The notes: a model not told the origin generated them from the letters alone. DNA of 51,579 nucleotides from Pseudomonadota bacterium (GCA_023422695.1 JAFAGN010000130.1:1-51579), one strand, 5' to 3'; positions 32,911 through 41,655 are shown, numbered from the stretch's first letter. Program-made: numbers and translations.

Positions 32911-34044
32911 TCAACTGCCCAGCACCGGCGCTCCGCCCGCCGCGACCATCCGCTCGCCATCGATCACGATCGGGCTGGCCAGCCCATCGACGAAAGCCCC
33001 TTCCGGCCGAAACCGCATCCCGCGCGCGGCCACCTGTGGGTCGGCGAACACCGCCGCCACGTCGTTGATCGGTCCCGCCGGAACACCCTCAGCTTCGAGC
33101 GCCAGCGCCAGCAGTTGCGCGTCCCAACCAGCTATCCTTGTCGCCAGCAGCGGGATCAGCGCCGAGCGATTCGCCAGCCGCGCCGCGTTGGTCGCAAAGC
33201 GTGCGTCATCGGCCCAGCCGGGCTCGCCCAGGATCGTACATAGTTTACGAAACTGCCCGTCATTGCCGACCGCGATCACCAGCTGGCCGTCGGCGGTCGC
33301 GAACGCCTGATACGGCACCACATTGGCGTGGCCGTTGCCCATGCGGCTCGGCACCGCGCCGCTCGCCAGATAATTGGCCGCCTGATTGGCGAGCACGCCG
33401 ACCTGGCAATCGAGCAGCGCCATGTCGATATGCGCGCCTGACCCCGTGGCGTCACGGCGGCGCAATGCGGCAAGGATCGCCACCGCCGAATACATGCCCG
33501 TAAAGATGTCAGCGTAAGCAACCCCCGCCTTTTGCGGCGCTCCGTCGGGCTCGCCGGTCAACGACATCGCGCCGCCCATCGCCTGGATGATGAAATCATA
33601 ACCCGCGCGGTGCGCATAGGGGCCGGTCTGACCGAAGCCGGTGATCGAACAGACGATGAGCCGCGGGAAATCGGCGCGGAGCGTCGCGGGGTCGAGGCCA
33701 TATTTGACCAGCCCGCCGACCTTGTAATTTTCAATCACCACATCGGCGCCCGCGATCAGATCGCGGACCGCGGCCTGTCCCTCAGCGGTAGCGATATCGA
33801 TCGCGACCCCCGACTTGCCGCGATTGGTGCTGTGATAATAGGCCGCGCCCAGATTTTCGCCGTTGGCGCCGATGACGAAGGGCGGCCCCCAGCTGCGGGT
33901 GTCGTCGCCGACCGCCGGCCGCTCGACCTTGATCACGTCCGCGCCAAGGTCGGCAAGCAATTGCCCGCACCACGGCCCGGCAAGCACCCGCGCCAGTTCG
34001 ACGAAGCGGATCCCTGCCAGCGGTTTCGCTACGTCAACCGCCAA
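32911..34044 (-). CDS. Class III CoA-transferase, probably succinyl-CoA:glutarate type
   Basis: The 377-residue CaiB/BaiF protein has PLAGIRFVELARVLAGPWCG, LGADVIKVERPAVGDDTRSWGPPF, STNRGKSGVAIDI, ENYKVGGLVKYGLD, SITGFGQTGPYAHRAGYD and likely catalytic Asp179 in AYADIFTGMYSA. It overlaps glutaryl-CoA dehydrogenase by 11 bases; in other organisms this pairing makes glutaryl-CoA from glutarate and succinyl-CoA. The start appears to be TTG (34044), the only codon that keeps the conserved N-terminus, with a weak ribosome site, which suggests coupling to the upstream gene. Confidence 0.85.
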   Translation of the reverse strand: MAVDVAKPLAGIRFVELARVLAGPWCGQLLADLGADVIKVERPAVGDDTRSWGPPFVIGANGENLGAAYYHSTNRGKSGVAIDIATAEGQAAVRDLIAGADVVIENYKVGGLVKYGLDPATLRADFPRLIVCSITGFGQTGPYAHRAGYDFIIQAMGGAMSLTGEPDGAPQKAGVAYADIFTGMYSAVAILAALRRRDATGSGAHIDMALLDCQVGVLANQAANYLASGAVPSRMGNGHANVVPYQAFATADGQLVIAVGNDGQFRKLCTILGEPGWADDARFATNAARLANRSALIPLLATRIAGWDAQLLALALEAEGVPAGPINDVAAVFADPQVAARGMRFRPEGAFVDGLASPIVIDGERMVAAGGAPVLGS

Positions 34045-35239
34045 AGGCCGAAATGCCGGTAATCGCGCGGCCGAGGATCAGCGCGTGGACGTCGTGCGTG
34101 CCCTCATAGGTGTTCACCGTTTCGAGGTTCACCGCGTGGCGGATGACATGATAGTCGGCCGAAATGCCGTTGCCGCCGTGCATATCGCGCGCGACGCGGG
34201 CGATATCGAGCGCCTTGCCGCAATTGTTGCGCTTCAGGAAGCTGATCGCATCGGGAATCAGGCGCCCTTCGTCGATCAATCGCCCGACGCGCAACGCCGC
34301 GTGCAGCCCGAGCGTGATTTCGGTGAGCATATTGGCGAGCTTAAGCTGGACGATCTGGTTCGCCGCGAGCGGCCGCCCGAACTGCTGGCGTTCGCCGGTG
34401 TAGTTACGCGCCGCTTCGTAGCAAAACTCCGCCGCGCCCATCGCGCCCCAGCCGATGCCGTAGCGCGCCCGGTTGAGACAGCCGAACGGACCTTTCAGCC
34501 CCGACACATGCGGCAGCAGCGCGTCTTCACCAACCTCGACCGAATCCATGACGATCTCGCCGGTGACCGACGCACGCAAGCTCACCTTGCCCTCGATCTT
34601 CGGCGCCGACAGCCCTTTCATGCCCTTTTCGAGGATGAAGCCGCGGATCGCGCCGTCATGCGCCTCCGACTTCGCCCACACGACGAAGATGTCGGCGATC
34701 GGCGAATTGGTGATCCACATCTTGGCGCCCTTGAGGCGGTAACCGCCCTCGATCTTTTCGGCGCGCGTCCGCATCCCGCCGGGGTCGCTGCCCGCATCGG
34801 GCTCGGTCAGCCCGAAGCAGCCAACGAGTTCGCCCGAGGTCAGTCCGGGCAGATATTTGCGCTTCTGCTCCTCGCTGCCATAGGCGTTGATCGGGTGGAT
34901 CACGAGGCTGCTCTGCACCGAACAGGCCGACCGATAGCCCGAATCGATCCGCTCGACCTCGCGCGCGATCAGCCCGTAGCTGACATAGTTCAGCCCGGCG
35001 CCGCCATATTCGGGATCGATGGTCGCGCCGAGCAGGCCGAGCTGGCCCATTTCGGACATGATCTCGCGGTCGAAGCGTTCGTCGAGAAAGGCCGAGGTGA
35101 CGCGCGGCAGCAACGCATCGGTGGCATACGCGCGCGCGGTGTCGCGAACCATCCGCTCCTCTTCGCTCAGCTCGGCATCGAGCTGCAAGGGGTCGAGCGG
35201 GTCCAGCGCTTCGACGCGCTGCGGATCGGCGAGGGCCAT
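34034..35239 (-). CDS. gcdH: Glutaryl-CoA dehydrogenase
   Basis: GcdH oxidises and decarboxylates glutaryl-CoA to crotonyl-CoA in lysine, tryptophan and glutarate breakdown. The 401-residue sequence carries the family's characteristic EVERIDSGYRSACSVQSSL with the glutaryl-binding arginine at Arg103. FGLTEPDAGSDPGGMRTRA, KMWITNSPIADIFVVWAKS and EKGMKGLSAPKIEGK follow, and the catalytic glutamate is Glu379 in NTYEGTHDVHALILGRA. A hairpin with a T-run ends 3 bases before its ATG and no clear ribosome site is visible. Transcript start and translation start may thus nearly coincide. Confidence 0.96.
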   Translation of the reverse strand: MALADPQRVEALDPLDPLQLDAELSEEERMVRDTARAYATDALLPRVTSAFLDERFDREIMSEMGQLGLLGATIDPEYGGAGLNYVSYGLIAREVERIDSGYRSACSVQSSLVIHPINAYGSEEQKRKYLPGLTSGELVGCFGLTEPDAGSDPGGMRTRAEKIEGGYRLKGAKMWITNSPIADIFVVWAKSEAHDGAIRGFILEKGMKGLSAPKIEGKVSLRASVTGEIVMDSVEVGEDALLPHVSGLKGPFGCLNRARYGIGWGAMGAAEFCYEAARNYTGERQQFGRPLAANQIVQLKLANMLTEITLGLHAALRVGRLIDEGRLIPDAISFLKRNNCGKALDIARVARDMHGGNGISADYHVIRHAVNLETVNTYEGTHDVHALILGRAITGISAFGG

Positions 35240-35242
35240 GAA

Positions 35243-35275
35243 AAAGGGCTTTCTCTGTCAGGCGAGCAGCCCTTT
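35243..35275 (-). terminator. Hairpin terminator between mic60-like gene and gcdH
   Basis: On the minus strand AGGGCT-containing arms (AAAGGGCT, 35268-35275, with AGCCCTTT, 35243-35250) enclose 17 bases and run into TTTTTC. It should end hemC-hemD-mic60 transcripts. It lies directly against the gcdH ATG, so it could also influence gcdH expression. Confidence 0.7.
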
Positions 35276-35286
35276 CGGGAGGCGCG

Positions 35287-36204
35287 CTAGGGGGTCGGGG
35301 CCGCGGTGCTGCGGACGATCGCGGCAGCGGGACTGTCGCGCGGCTCCAATATCGCCGCGGTCTCGATCAGGTCAAGCGCCCGCCGCGCTTCATGATAGCG
35401 CCGCGCATCGATCAGCCAATCGTTGGCAGCAGCCGCGCCGGGCATCGCCTCGACCTCGGCAATCGCCAGATCGGCTTGCCCCGCGCCCAGATAGCGCCGC
35501 GCGCGATCGAGCCGCTCGGCGGCGCGCGGAGACTGTGTTCCTGCCGCACGGACGACGAACAATTCGCTCAGCTCGCGGCGAAAGCCGGTCCACAGGCTGC
35601 CGCTATCGTCGCCGCCACGCCCGACGAGCTGCGGCGCCAGCGTGTCGAGTTCGGCGCGCAATTGTTCGAGCGTCACCGGATCGCGCGAGGTTTCGATGAT
35701 CGTTTTCACCGCATTGGGCTGGTCGTCGCCAAAGCGCAGGCGCAGCTGGGCATCGAGATAGCCGAGCGACAGGCCGCGATCGAGCGCGCGGCGCACCGCA
35801 AAGGCGACGAGCAATCCTTCGGACCGCGATGCATTGCCCGATGCCGATTCGGCCTGCAGCGTGATTCGCGACAGCCGTTGTTCCAGCTCGGCGACCCGCG
35901 CCGCCAGCGCATTGGCGCCATCGACCGGCGCAACGACCAGCGGCGCGCCCTTGGGCGCCGCATCGGCGATCCGCACCGGATCGGCCATGTCACGAACCGC
36001 CGGTGCGGCAATGACGTTCGCCGCTGGCGCCGCCCCGTCGCCGGTCAGCCAGCGATTCACCGCCCAGCCGCCCCCGGCAACGCCGATCAGCAGCAGGAGC
36101 AGGGCAGCGATGGCGAGCAGCCGAAACGATGGTCCCCTTGCCGGGACCGCCTCGTCCGCGGGTGAAAGCGTGGACGGGGGGGTATCGATGCTGTCGATTG
36201 CCAT
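35287..36204 (-). CDS. Mitofilin/Mic60-like inner membrane protein
   Basis: The 305-residue protein has a cytoplasmic Pro/Ser tail, one membrane helix at residues 28-48 (LLAIAALLLLLIGVAGGGWAV), a heptad-like segment near 95-125 (ALAARVAELEQRLSRI) and a helical C-terminal mitofilin-type domain with WTGFRRELSELFVVR, AERLDRARRYLGAGQADLA and ANDWLIDARRYHEARRALDL. Gene order hemC-hemD-mic60 is the known alphaproteobacterial location of Mic60, the ancestor of the mitochondrial crista-junction protein. The sequence is divergent, so the assignment rests on architecture, C-terminal pattern and synteny together. It lies 19 bases after hemD. Confidence 0.8.
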   Translation of the reverse strand: MAIDSIDTPPSTLSPADEAVPARGPSFRLLAIAALLLLLIGVAGGGWAVNRWLTGDGAAPAANVIAAPAVRDMADPVRIADAAPKGAPLVVAPVDGANALAARVAELEQRLSRITLQAESASGNASRSEGLLVAFAVRRALDRGLSLGYLDAQLRLRFGDDQPNAVKTIIETSRDPVTLEQLRAELDTLAPQLVGRGGDDSGSLWTGFRRELSELFVVRAAGTQSPRAAERLDRARRYLGAGQADLAIAEVEAMPGAAAANDWLIDARRYHEARRALDLIETAAILEPRDSPAAAIVRSTAAPTP

Positions 36205-36223
36205 ATGTCTCTTTCGAACGACC

Positions 36224-36913
36224 CTATTTTCGTCCCTTGTGGCACAAAGCATGGGCCAGTGCCAACATTGCCGCGTCGGTGGGCTGCGCCGCCACGGCGC
36301 GGTCGGCCCAGCCGTCGCCCGCCGCCGCGGCAACCGCGGGGCTGATTGCGACCAGCACCAAATGCGCGCGGTCGGCCCCGACAAGCTCGCCGATCCGCTG
36401 CGCCGCACGGCGCGAGTGGGCGAGCAGCACGGCAGGCACGGCGATCAGATCGGCCCAGCCAGTCGGCGGTGCTACAGCGTCGGCAGCATAGCAGGCAAGC
36501 GGCTGAAGCTCTGCCCCGTGCGGATCGAGATCTGATCGCTCGCGGCCACAAAGCCATAATATTCGGCCAATTTTTGCTAACGTCATGGCATCAACCAGAC
36601 TTTGGCCGTCGGCGTCGCCGATCTGCGCCACGGTCAGGCCCGCCGCCGTGGCAGCATCGGCGGTGGCGGTTCCCACGGCATAAACCGGCAGTGCGGTGAG
36701 CCGTGCAAGCTGCGGCCCGGCGAGCCGCACCGCCTGCGCGCTGGTCAACAGCAACGCGTCGAAATCGCCCGCCGGCGGCGCGGCCCATGGCACCGCCTGC
36801 GCCGCGAACAACGGCATGGCATAAGCATCAAGACCCAGCGCCGTCGCCCGCGCTATCGTGGCACCATTGCCCGGTTCGGGGCGCGTGACGAGCAGCGGCA
36901 GGCCGCCGTTCAT
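36224..36913 (-). CDS. hemD: Uroporphyrinogen-III synthase HemD
   Basis: HemD closes and rearranges the tetrapyrrole ring in haem synthesis. This family is weakly conserved, but the 229-residue length, LLVTRPEPGNGATIARA at the start, FDALLLTSAQAVRLAG, YAVGTATADAATAAGLTVAQ and IGRILWLCGRERSDL fit well. The four-base overlap with hemC (ATGA) supports it strongly. The C-terminal VLVAISPAVAAAAGDGW is also typical. Confidence 0.92.
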   Translation of the reverse strand: MNGGLPLLVTRPEPGNGATIARATALGLDAYAMPLFAAQAVPWAAPPAGDFDALLLTSAQAVRLAGPQLARLTALPVYAVGTATADAATAAGLTVAQIGDADGQSLVDAMTLAKIGRILWLCGRERSDLDPHGAELQPLACYAADAVAPPTGWADLIAVPAVLLAHSRRAAQRIGELVGADRAHLVLVAISPAVAAAAGDGWADRAVAAQPTDAAMLALAHALCHKGRK

Positions 36914-37860
36914 GCCGCAAACAGCCGCCGCACGCTATCGGGGGCGTCGCCCAGCAACCGCCGCGCCAGCGCCGCCGCCGCATCGTCATGGTCGATCATC
37001 GCATGACCCGCGGCATGATCCGCGCCGTCTTCGGAATAAATTTCGGCGTCGAGTTGCAGCACGCCGTCCTCGCGCCACGACGCATGCGCCGCGACCGGCG
37101 AGCGGCAGTCGCCGCCCAACGCGGCCAGAAAAGCGCGCTCGGCCGCCACCGCCCGATGGGTCGGTTCATGATCGATCGCCGCGAGCAGCGCGAGCGCGGC
37201 GCCATCGGCGGCGCGGCACTCGATCCCGATCGCGCCCTGCGACGCTGCGGGTAGGAGCACCGCCGTATCCTGCGCGGTTCCGACCCCATGCATCCCCAAC
37301 CGATCGAGCCCGGCCGCCGCCAGCAAGGTGGCATCAGCCTCGCCAGCTGCCAGCTTCGCCAGTCGTGTCGCGACATTGCCGCGCAGCAGCACCGGCTGAA
37401 GGTCTGCACGAATCCGCCGGATCTGCGCGGCGCGGCGCGGGCTGCTGGTTCCGAGCCGGGCGCCGTGCGGCAGCGCCGCGATCGTCGCCGCTTCCATCCC
37501 CTCGCGCACCACCAGCCGGTCGCGCGGGTCGGCACGTTCGAGCATCGCGCCCAGCGCAAAGCGGGCATCGCGCAGCGTTTCGACGTCCTTCAGCGAATGG
37601 ACCGCAATATCGATCACCCCGACATCGAGCGCCGCGTCAAGCTCGCGCGTCCACAGCTCCTTGCCGCCCACCTCGGCGAGCGCGCGGTCCTGAATGCGGT
37701 CGCCAGTTGCGGTCATCGGCACGATTTCGAGCGCCTCGGCCGCAATGCCATGCGCTACGATCAGCGCCGCCACGGTCATATGGGCCTGCGCCATCGCCAG
37801 CGGCGACGCGCGGGTGCCGATCCGCAGCGGATTTTCGATTGTGGGAAGGTCGTCCGTCAT
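36910..37860 (-). CDS. hemC: Porphobilinogen deaminase HemC
   Basis: HemC joins four porphobilinogens into hydroxymethylbilane. The 316-residue protein has LRIGTRASPLAMAQAH, TATGDRIQDRALAEVGGKEL, IDIAVHSLKDVETL and GTSSPRRAAQIR. LLRGNVATRLAKLAAGEADA and ASQGAIGIECRA follow, and Cys252 in GGDCRSPVAAHA would hold the dipyrromethane cofactor. The frame stays open far upstream opposite tsaD, but only the part from ATG 37860 is HemC. It leads a hemC-hemD-mic60 operon divergent from tsaD across a repeat. Confidence 0.96.
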   Translation of the reverse strand: MTDDLPTIENPLRIGTRASPLAMAQAHMTVAALIVAHGIAAEALEIVPMTATGDRIQDRALAEVGGKELWTRELDAALDVGVIDIAVHSLKDVETLRDARFALGAMLERADPRDRLVVREGMEAATIAALPHGARLGTSSPRRAAQIRRIRADLQPVLLRGNVATRLAKLAAGEADATLLAAAGLDRLGMHGVGTAQDTAVLLPAASQGAIGIECRAADGAALALLAAIDHEPTHRAVAAERAFLAALGGDCRSPVAAHASWREDGVLQLDAEIYSEDGADHAAGHAMIDHDDAAAALARRLLGDAPDSVRRLFAA

Positions 37861-37873
37861 CGCGATGCTGCTA

Positions 37874-37921
37874 GAGCATTTCCAGAAAAAGTGGGAACCG
37901 GTTTTTCGTCTGGAAATGCTC
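37874..37921. repeat. Inverted repeat between hemC and tsaD
   Basis: GAGCATTTCCAGA (37874-37886) and TCTGGAAATGCTC (37909-37921) are perfect arms around a 22-base loop containing GTGGGAACCGG. Similar AGCATTT/AAGTGG-ACCGGTTTT elements are widespread in alphaproteobacterial genomes. Here the element lies in the divergent hemC/tsaD control region and may affect either transcript. Confidence 0.75.
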
Positions 37922-38004
37922 CAGGCATCATCAAGAGCCTTTTCATGGGCTCTGCCGCGGCTTGCCCTGCCGATAAAGGGGCGGGTAAGGGGATGCGCAA
38001 GATT

Positions 38005-39039
38005 ATGACTCTTATCCTCGGCCTGGAATCGAGCTGCGACGAAACCGCGGCGGCGCTTGTCGATAGCGATCGGCGCATATTGGCGCACCGCGTCGCGGGG
38101 CAAGAGGCCGAGCATAGCCCGTTCGGCGGGGTCGTTCCCGAAATCGCGGCGCGCGCGCATGTCGACCGGCTGGCGCCGATCGTCGAGGGCGTGCTCGCCG
38201 ATGCCGGGGTATCGCTCGCCGACGTCGACGCGATTGCCGCGACCGCCGGTCCGGGATTGATCGGCGGGGTGATGGTCGGCCTCGTCACCGGCAAGGCGCT
38301 CGCCCACGCCGCGAACAAGCCGCTCATCGCGGTCAACCATCTCGAAGGCCATGCGCTGTCGCCGCGGCTTGTCGAGCCGGACCTCAAATTCCCCTATCTG
38401 CTGCTGCTCGTCTCGGGCGGTCATTGCCAGCTGCTGCTGGTCAAGGGCGTCGGCGATTATCGCCGCCTCGCCACCACGATCGACGATGCCGCGGGCGAAG
38501 CGTTCGACAAGACCGCCAAGCTGCTCGGGCTCGGCTATCCCGGTGGCCCCGCGGTCGAGCGCATCGCGCGCGAGCGCAACCCCCACGCGGTGCCGCTGCC
38601 GCGCCCGTTGGTCGGCAGCGCCGAACCGCATTTCTCCTTTGCAGGGCTCAAGAGCGCCGTCGCGCGCGCCGCCGCGAACGGCGCCCACAGCGTTCCCGAT
38701 CTTGCCGCGTCGTTCCAGCAGGCGGTCGTCGACTGCCTCGTCGATCGCAGCCGCATCGCGCTGGCCGCCTGCCCGGAGGCAACGGCGTTCGTCGTCGCGG
38801 GCGGGGTCGCCGCGAATGGCGCCATCCGCTCCGCGCTGACCGATCTCGCCGCGCGCTTTGATCGACCGTTTGTCGCGCCGCCCTTGTGGCTGTGCACCGA
38901 CAATGGCGCGATGATCGCCTGGGCCGGCGCCGAGCGTTTTGCCGCCGGGCTGTTCGACGATCTGTCGGTCGCCGCGCGCCCGCGCTGGCCGCTCGATCCC
39001 GATGCGGAAACCGTGCGCGGCGCCGGAGTCAAAGCATGA
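38005..39039 (+). CDS. tsaD: tRNA N6-adenosine threonylcarbamoyltransferase TsaD
   Basis: TsaD transfers threonylcarbamoyl to A37 of ANN-decoding tRNAs. The 344-residue protein has ILGLESSCDETAAALVD, the metal-binding NHLEGH (His112 and His116), LLLLVSGGHCQLLLVKG, DDAAGEAFDKTAKLLGLGYP, FSFAGLKSAVARA, VAGGVAANGAIRSAL and CTDNGAMIAWAG. ATG 38005 gives the usual N-terminus; ATG 37993 would add four residues. It overlaps gpsA by four bases (ATGA). Confidence 0.96.
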   Translation: MTLILGLESSCDETAAALVDSDRRILAHRVAGQEAEHSPFGGVVPEIAARAHVDRLAPIVEGVLADAGVSLADVDAIAATAGPGLIGGVMVGLVTGKALAHAANKPLIAVNHLEGHALSPRLVEPDLKFPYLLLLVSGGHCQLLLVKGVGDYRRLATTIDDAAGEAFDKTAKLLGLGYPGGPAVERIARERNPHAVPLPRPLVGSAEPHFSFAGLKSAVARAAANGAHSVPDLAASFQQAVVDCLVDRSRIALAACPEATAFVVAGGVAANGAIRSALTDLAARFDRPFVAPPLWLCTDNGAMIAWAGAERFAAGLFDDLSVAARPRWPLDPDAETVRGAGVKA

Positions 39040-40043
39040 CGAGTGAAAGCATGACGTCATATCGCAACTTCGGCGTCGTCGGCGGCGGCGCCTGGGGTAC
39101 CGCGCTCGCCCAGCTGCTCGCCGCCGATGGCGCCCCCATTCGCCTGTGGGCGCGCGAGCCGGAGGTTGTCGCGGCGATCAACACCGAACATCGCAATCCC
39201 GTGTTTCTGCCCAGCGCGGCGCTATCGGCTTCGCTCACCGCAACCGGCGCGCTCGCCGACATGACCGATTGCGACGCGCTGCTGATCGTCGTTCCGGTGC
39301 CCTTCCTGCGCGGCGTTCTCGCCGATCTGCCCGCGGGCGACGCGCCGCTGATCTTTTGCAGCAAGGGGATGGAGGCGGGCAGCTTTGCCTTTCCCATCGA
39401 CATGGCGCGCGAACTGACCCCGCAGCGGCCGCACGCGGTATTGTCAGGACCCACCTTCGCCCACGAAGTCGCCGCGGGGCTGCCGACCGCGATAACCCTC
39501 GCCGCCAGCGATGCCGACGTGGCCGCCGCCATCGCGCGGGCGATCGCGCGCCCGCATTTCCGCCCCTATGTCTCGACCGACGTGATTGGCGCCGAAATCG
39601 GCGGCGCGATCAAGAACATTCTCGCGATTGCCTGCGGCATCGTCGACGGCGCCGGGCTGGGGCTCAACGCGCGCGCCGCGCTGATCAGCCGCGGCTTTGC
39701 CGAAATGACGCGCTTTGGCCTGGCGCGCGGCGCGCAGGCGGAAACGCTGGCGGGCCTCGCCGGGCTGGGCGATCTGGTGCTGACCTGCACTTCGTCAAAC
39801 TCGCGCAATTTTGCGCTGGGTCAGGGACTCGGTAGCGGCACCGACGCCGCATCGTTGATGGCCGACCGCCGCACTGTGGCGGAGGGCGCGTTCAGCGCGC
39901 CGGTCATCGCCGCCGCGGCGCGCGCCGATGGCATCGACATGCCGATCTGCGACACCGTGGCGCGGCTGGTCGCAGGCGAAACACGGGTAGCCGATGCCAT
40001 TCACGCCCTGCTCAGCCGCCCGCTGCGAACCGAGGGCCGGTGA
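39036..40043 (+). CDS. gpsA: Glycerol-3-phosphate dehydrogenase [NAD(P)+] GpsA
   Basis: GpsA makes sn-glycerol 3-phosphate for phospholipids. The 335-residue protein has NFGVVGGGAWGTALAQLLA at residues 10-28, FCSKGMEAGSFAFP, VLSGPTFAHEVAAGLPTAIT, the catalytic lysine in GAEIGGAIKNILAIACGIVDG and LAGLAGLGDLVLTCTSSNSR. Two ATGs (39036, 39051) lie close together. The first overlaps the tsaD stop. The tsaD-gpsA pairing is common in Alphaproteobacteria. Confidence 0.96.
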   Translation: MTSESMTSYRNFGVVGGGAWGTALAQLLAADGAPIRLWAREPEVVAAINTEHRNPVFLPSAALSASLTATGALADMTDCDALLIVVPVPFLRGVLADLPAGDAPLIFCSKGMEAGSFAFPIDMARELTPQRPHAVLSGPTFAHEVAAGLPTAITLAASDADVAAAIARAIARPHFRPYVSTDVIGAEIGGAIKNILAIACGIVDGAGLGLNARAALISRGFAEMTRFGLARGAQAETLAGLAGLGDLVLTCTSSNSRNFALGQGLGSGTDAASLMADRRTVAEGAFSAPVIAAAARADGIDMPICDTVARLVAGETRVADAIHALLSRPLRTEGR

Positions 40044-40119
40044 GCGATTGCATAAATTTGCCTGCGCCCGCGCGCCGCGCTAGACTGCGCGCCGGGGACC
40101 AGCAGAAGGGGCGGCGGGC

Positions 40120-41646
40120 TTGAGCCAGACGGACAGCGCAGCTGCGCCCGCATCGGCACCAGCCCCCTCGGGTGACGCCGACACCGCCGCGCTCGCCAAG
40201 GGCGGTCGCACCAATTTTTTCGGCTTCATCCTGCGCCTCGTCGCGCGGCTGCCCTTCCTCTATGTCGCCGGGCGCTGGTACGGCCCCGAAGCCGTCGGAC
40301 GCTTTGCCTTTGCCGTGCTGGTCATCGAACTGGTTGCGCAGCTCGCAACGCTGGGGCTGAAACGCGGCCTCGCCGAACAGCTGAGCGCGCCCGGCGCCGA
40401 CCACCGCACCGTCGTGTGGGACGGCATGTTCGTCGCCTTCCTGGCGTCCGCAGCGGGATCGGCGCTGCTCTTCGCCTTTCCCCAACTCATGTTTCCGGCG
40501 GGCAATGTCGGCGGCGCCGATCGCTGGATGGCGCTGCTCGTCTTTGCCATTGCGGGAACCGACATCGCGCTTGCCGCCTGCGCCTATCGTTTCGACATCG
40601 GCGCCACGGTGCGCGCGCGCGCGGTGGTCGAGCCGTGGGTGATCAGCGCCGCGGCGGCGGGGTTCTGGTTTGTGTCGGTCCGCGACGGGCTGATGCTATC
40701 CTATGCCGCCGCGATGGTGGGCGCGTTCCTCACCGCGCTGATCCCGATGCTGCGCCACTATGGTGGGCCGCGCGGCTGGCAACCGCACCCCGCCACGCTG
40801 ATCGCAGTTGCGCGGCGCAACGCCCCGCTTGCCGCCGCCGACGCGATCGAATGGGGTACGCGCCGTCTCGACCTGTTCATCTTGGGCCAGTTCACCTCGC
40901 CGACGATTTACGGCATTTATTATATGGCGCAGCAGGTCGCGTCGCTGCCGCAAAAGCTGAAAACCAGCTTCGAGCCCATCCTCGGCCCGGTAATCACCCG
41001 CAATCTTGCCGAAAACCGGCTTGCCGCCGTGGCGGCACAGGTCAGCCAGGTCGGTTTCTGGATCATCGCGGCGCAGGCCGGGGTCGCGCTCGCGCTCGGC
41101 ATCCCGGGCGAGGCCGTGATGGGTCTGGTCGGCCCCGAATTCGTCAGCGGCACCGCCGCACTCGCCTTTCTGCTCGCCGCCGAAGTCGTCGCCGCGACCG
41201 CCGTCGTCAGCGAGGCGGCGCTGGTCTATGTCGCGCGCCACCGCAATTTGCTGATCAGCATCGCAACGCTCGCGCTGCAGGCGGTGCTCAGCGTCACGTT
41301 GATCCTGATCGCGCGGTCGATGGACATGCCGCCGATCACCTATGCCGCCGCGGTTGCGCTGGCGCTGATGCTCGCCCTGGGCTTCGCATCGGTCGTCAAA
41401 GCCCGGCTGCTCGCGCATGTGCTACAAGCCCCCGTGAACAGCCTGCGCTGGGCGCTGGTGTGGGCGACCGCGGGCGCGGCGGTGCTGGGCTGGGGCGCGA
41501 CGCAGCTGCCCGAATGGGCCGAACTGCTGATCGGCGTGCCGGTGATTCTCGGCATCTATTCGTGGCTGATCTGGACCCGCGGGTTTGGACCCGCCGATCG
41601 GGCGCTGTTCAAAAAACACCCCGAACCGGCCGAAGCCTCGGGTTAG
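40120..41646 (+). CDS. Polysaccharide/lipid-linked oligosaccharide flippase-like membrane protein
   Basis: A 508-residue protein with about 12-14 membrane segments and a Wzx/MOP-type layout. RTNFFGFILRLVARLPFLYV begins the first pair, AVGRFAFAVLVIELVAQLA the next, and EWGTRRLDLFILGQFTSPT with YYMAQQVASLPQKLKTSFEP lies in the middle. Such proteins move lipid-linked sugars across the inner membrane. The start is TTG 40120 after AAGGGG; the first 35 residues are Ala/Pro/Ser-rich and cytoplasmic. No glycosyltransferases are nearby, so its substrate is open. It ends at a family B repeat. Confidence 0.82.
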   Translation: MSQTDSAAAPASAPAPSGDADTAALAKGGRTNFFGFILRLVARLPFLYVAGRWYGPEAVGRFAFAVLVIELVAQLATLGLKRGLAEQLSAPGADHRTVVWDGMFVAFLASAAGSALLFAFPQLMFPAGNVGGADRWMALLVFAIAGTDIALAACAYRFDIGATVRARAVVEPWVISAAAAGFWFVSVRDGLMLSYAAAMVGAFLTALIPMLRHYGGPRGWQPHPATLIAVARRNAPLAAADAIEWGTRRLDLFILGQFTSPTIYGIYYMAQQVASLPQKLKTSFEPILGPVITRNLAENRLAAVAAQVSQVGFWIIAAQAGVALALGIPGEAVMGLVGPEFVSGTAALAFLLAAEVVAATAVVSEAALVYVARHRNLLISIATLALQAVLSVTLILIARSMDMPPITYAAAVALALMLALGFASVVKARLLAHVLQAPVNSLRWALVWATAGAAVLGWGATQLPEWAELLIGVPVILGIYSWLIWTRGFGPADRALFKKHPEPAEASG

Positions 41647-41655
41647 CCAATCGAC

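Noticed and set aside
37860..39060. Long upstream extension of the hemC frame opposite tsaD
   Set aside because: The extension is antisense to tsaD and unlike HemC. HemC begins normally at 37860.
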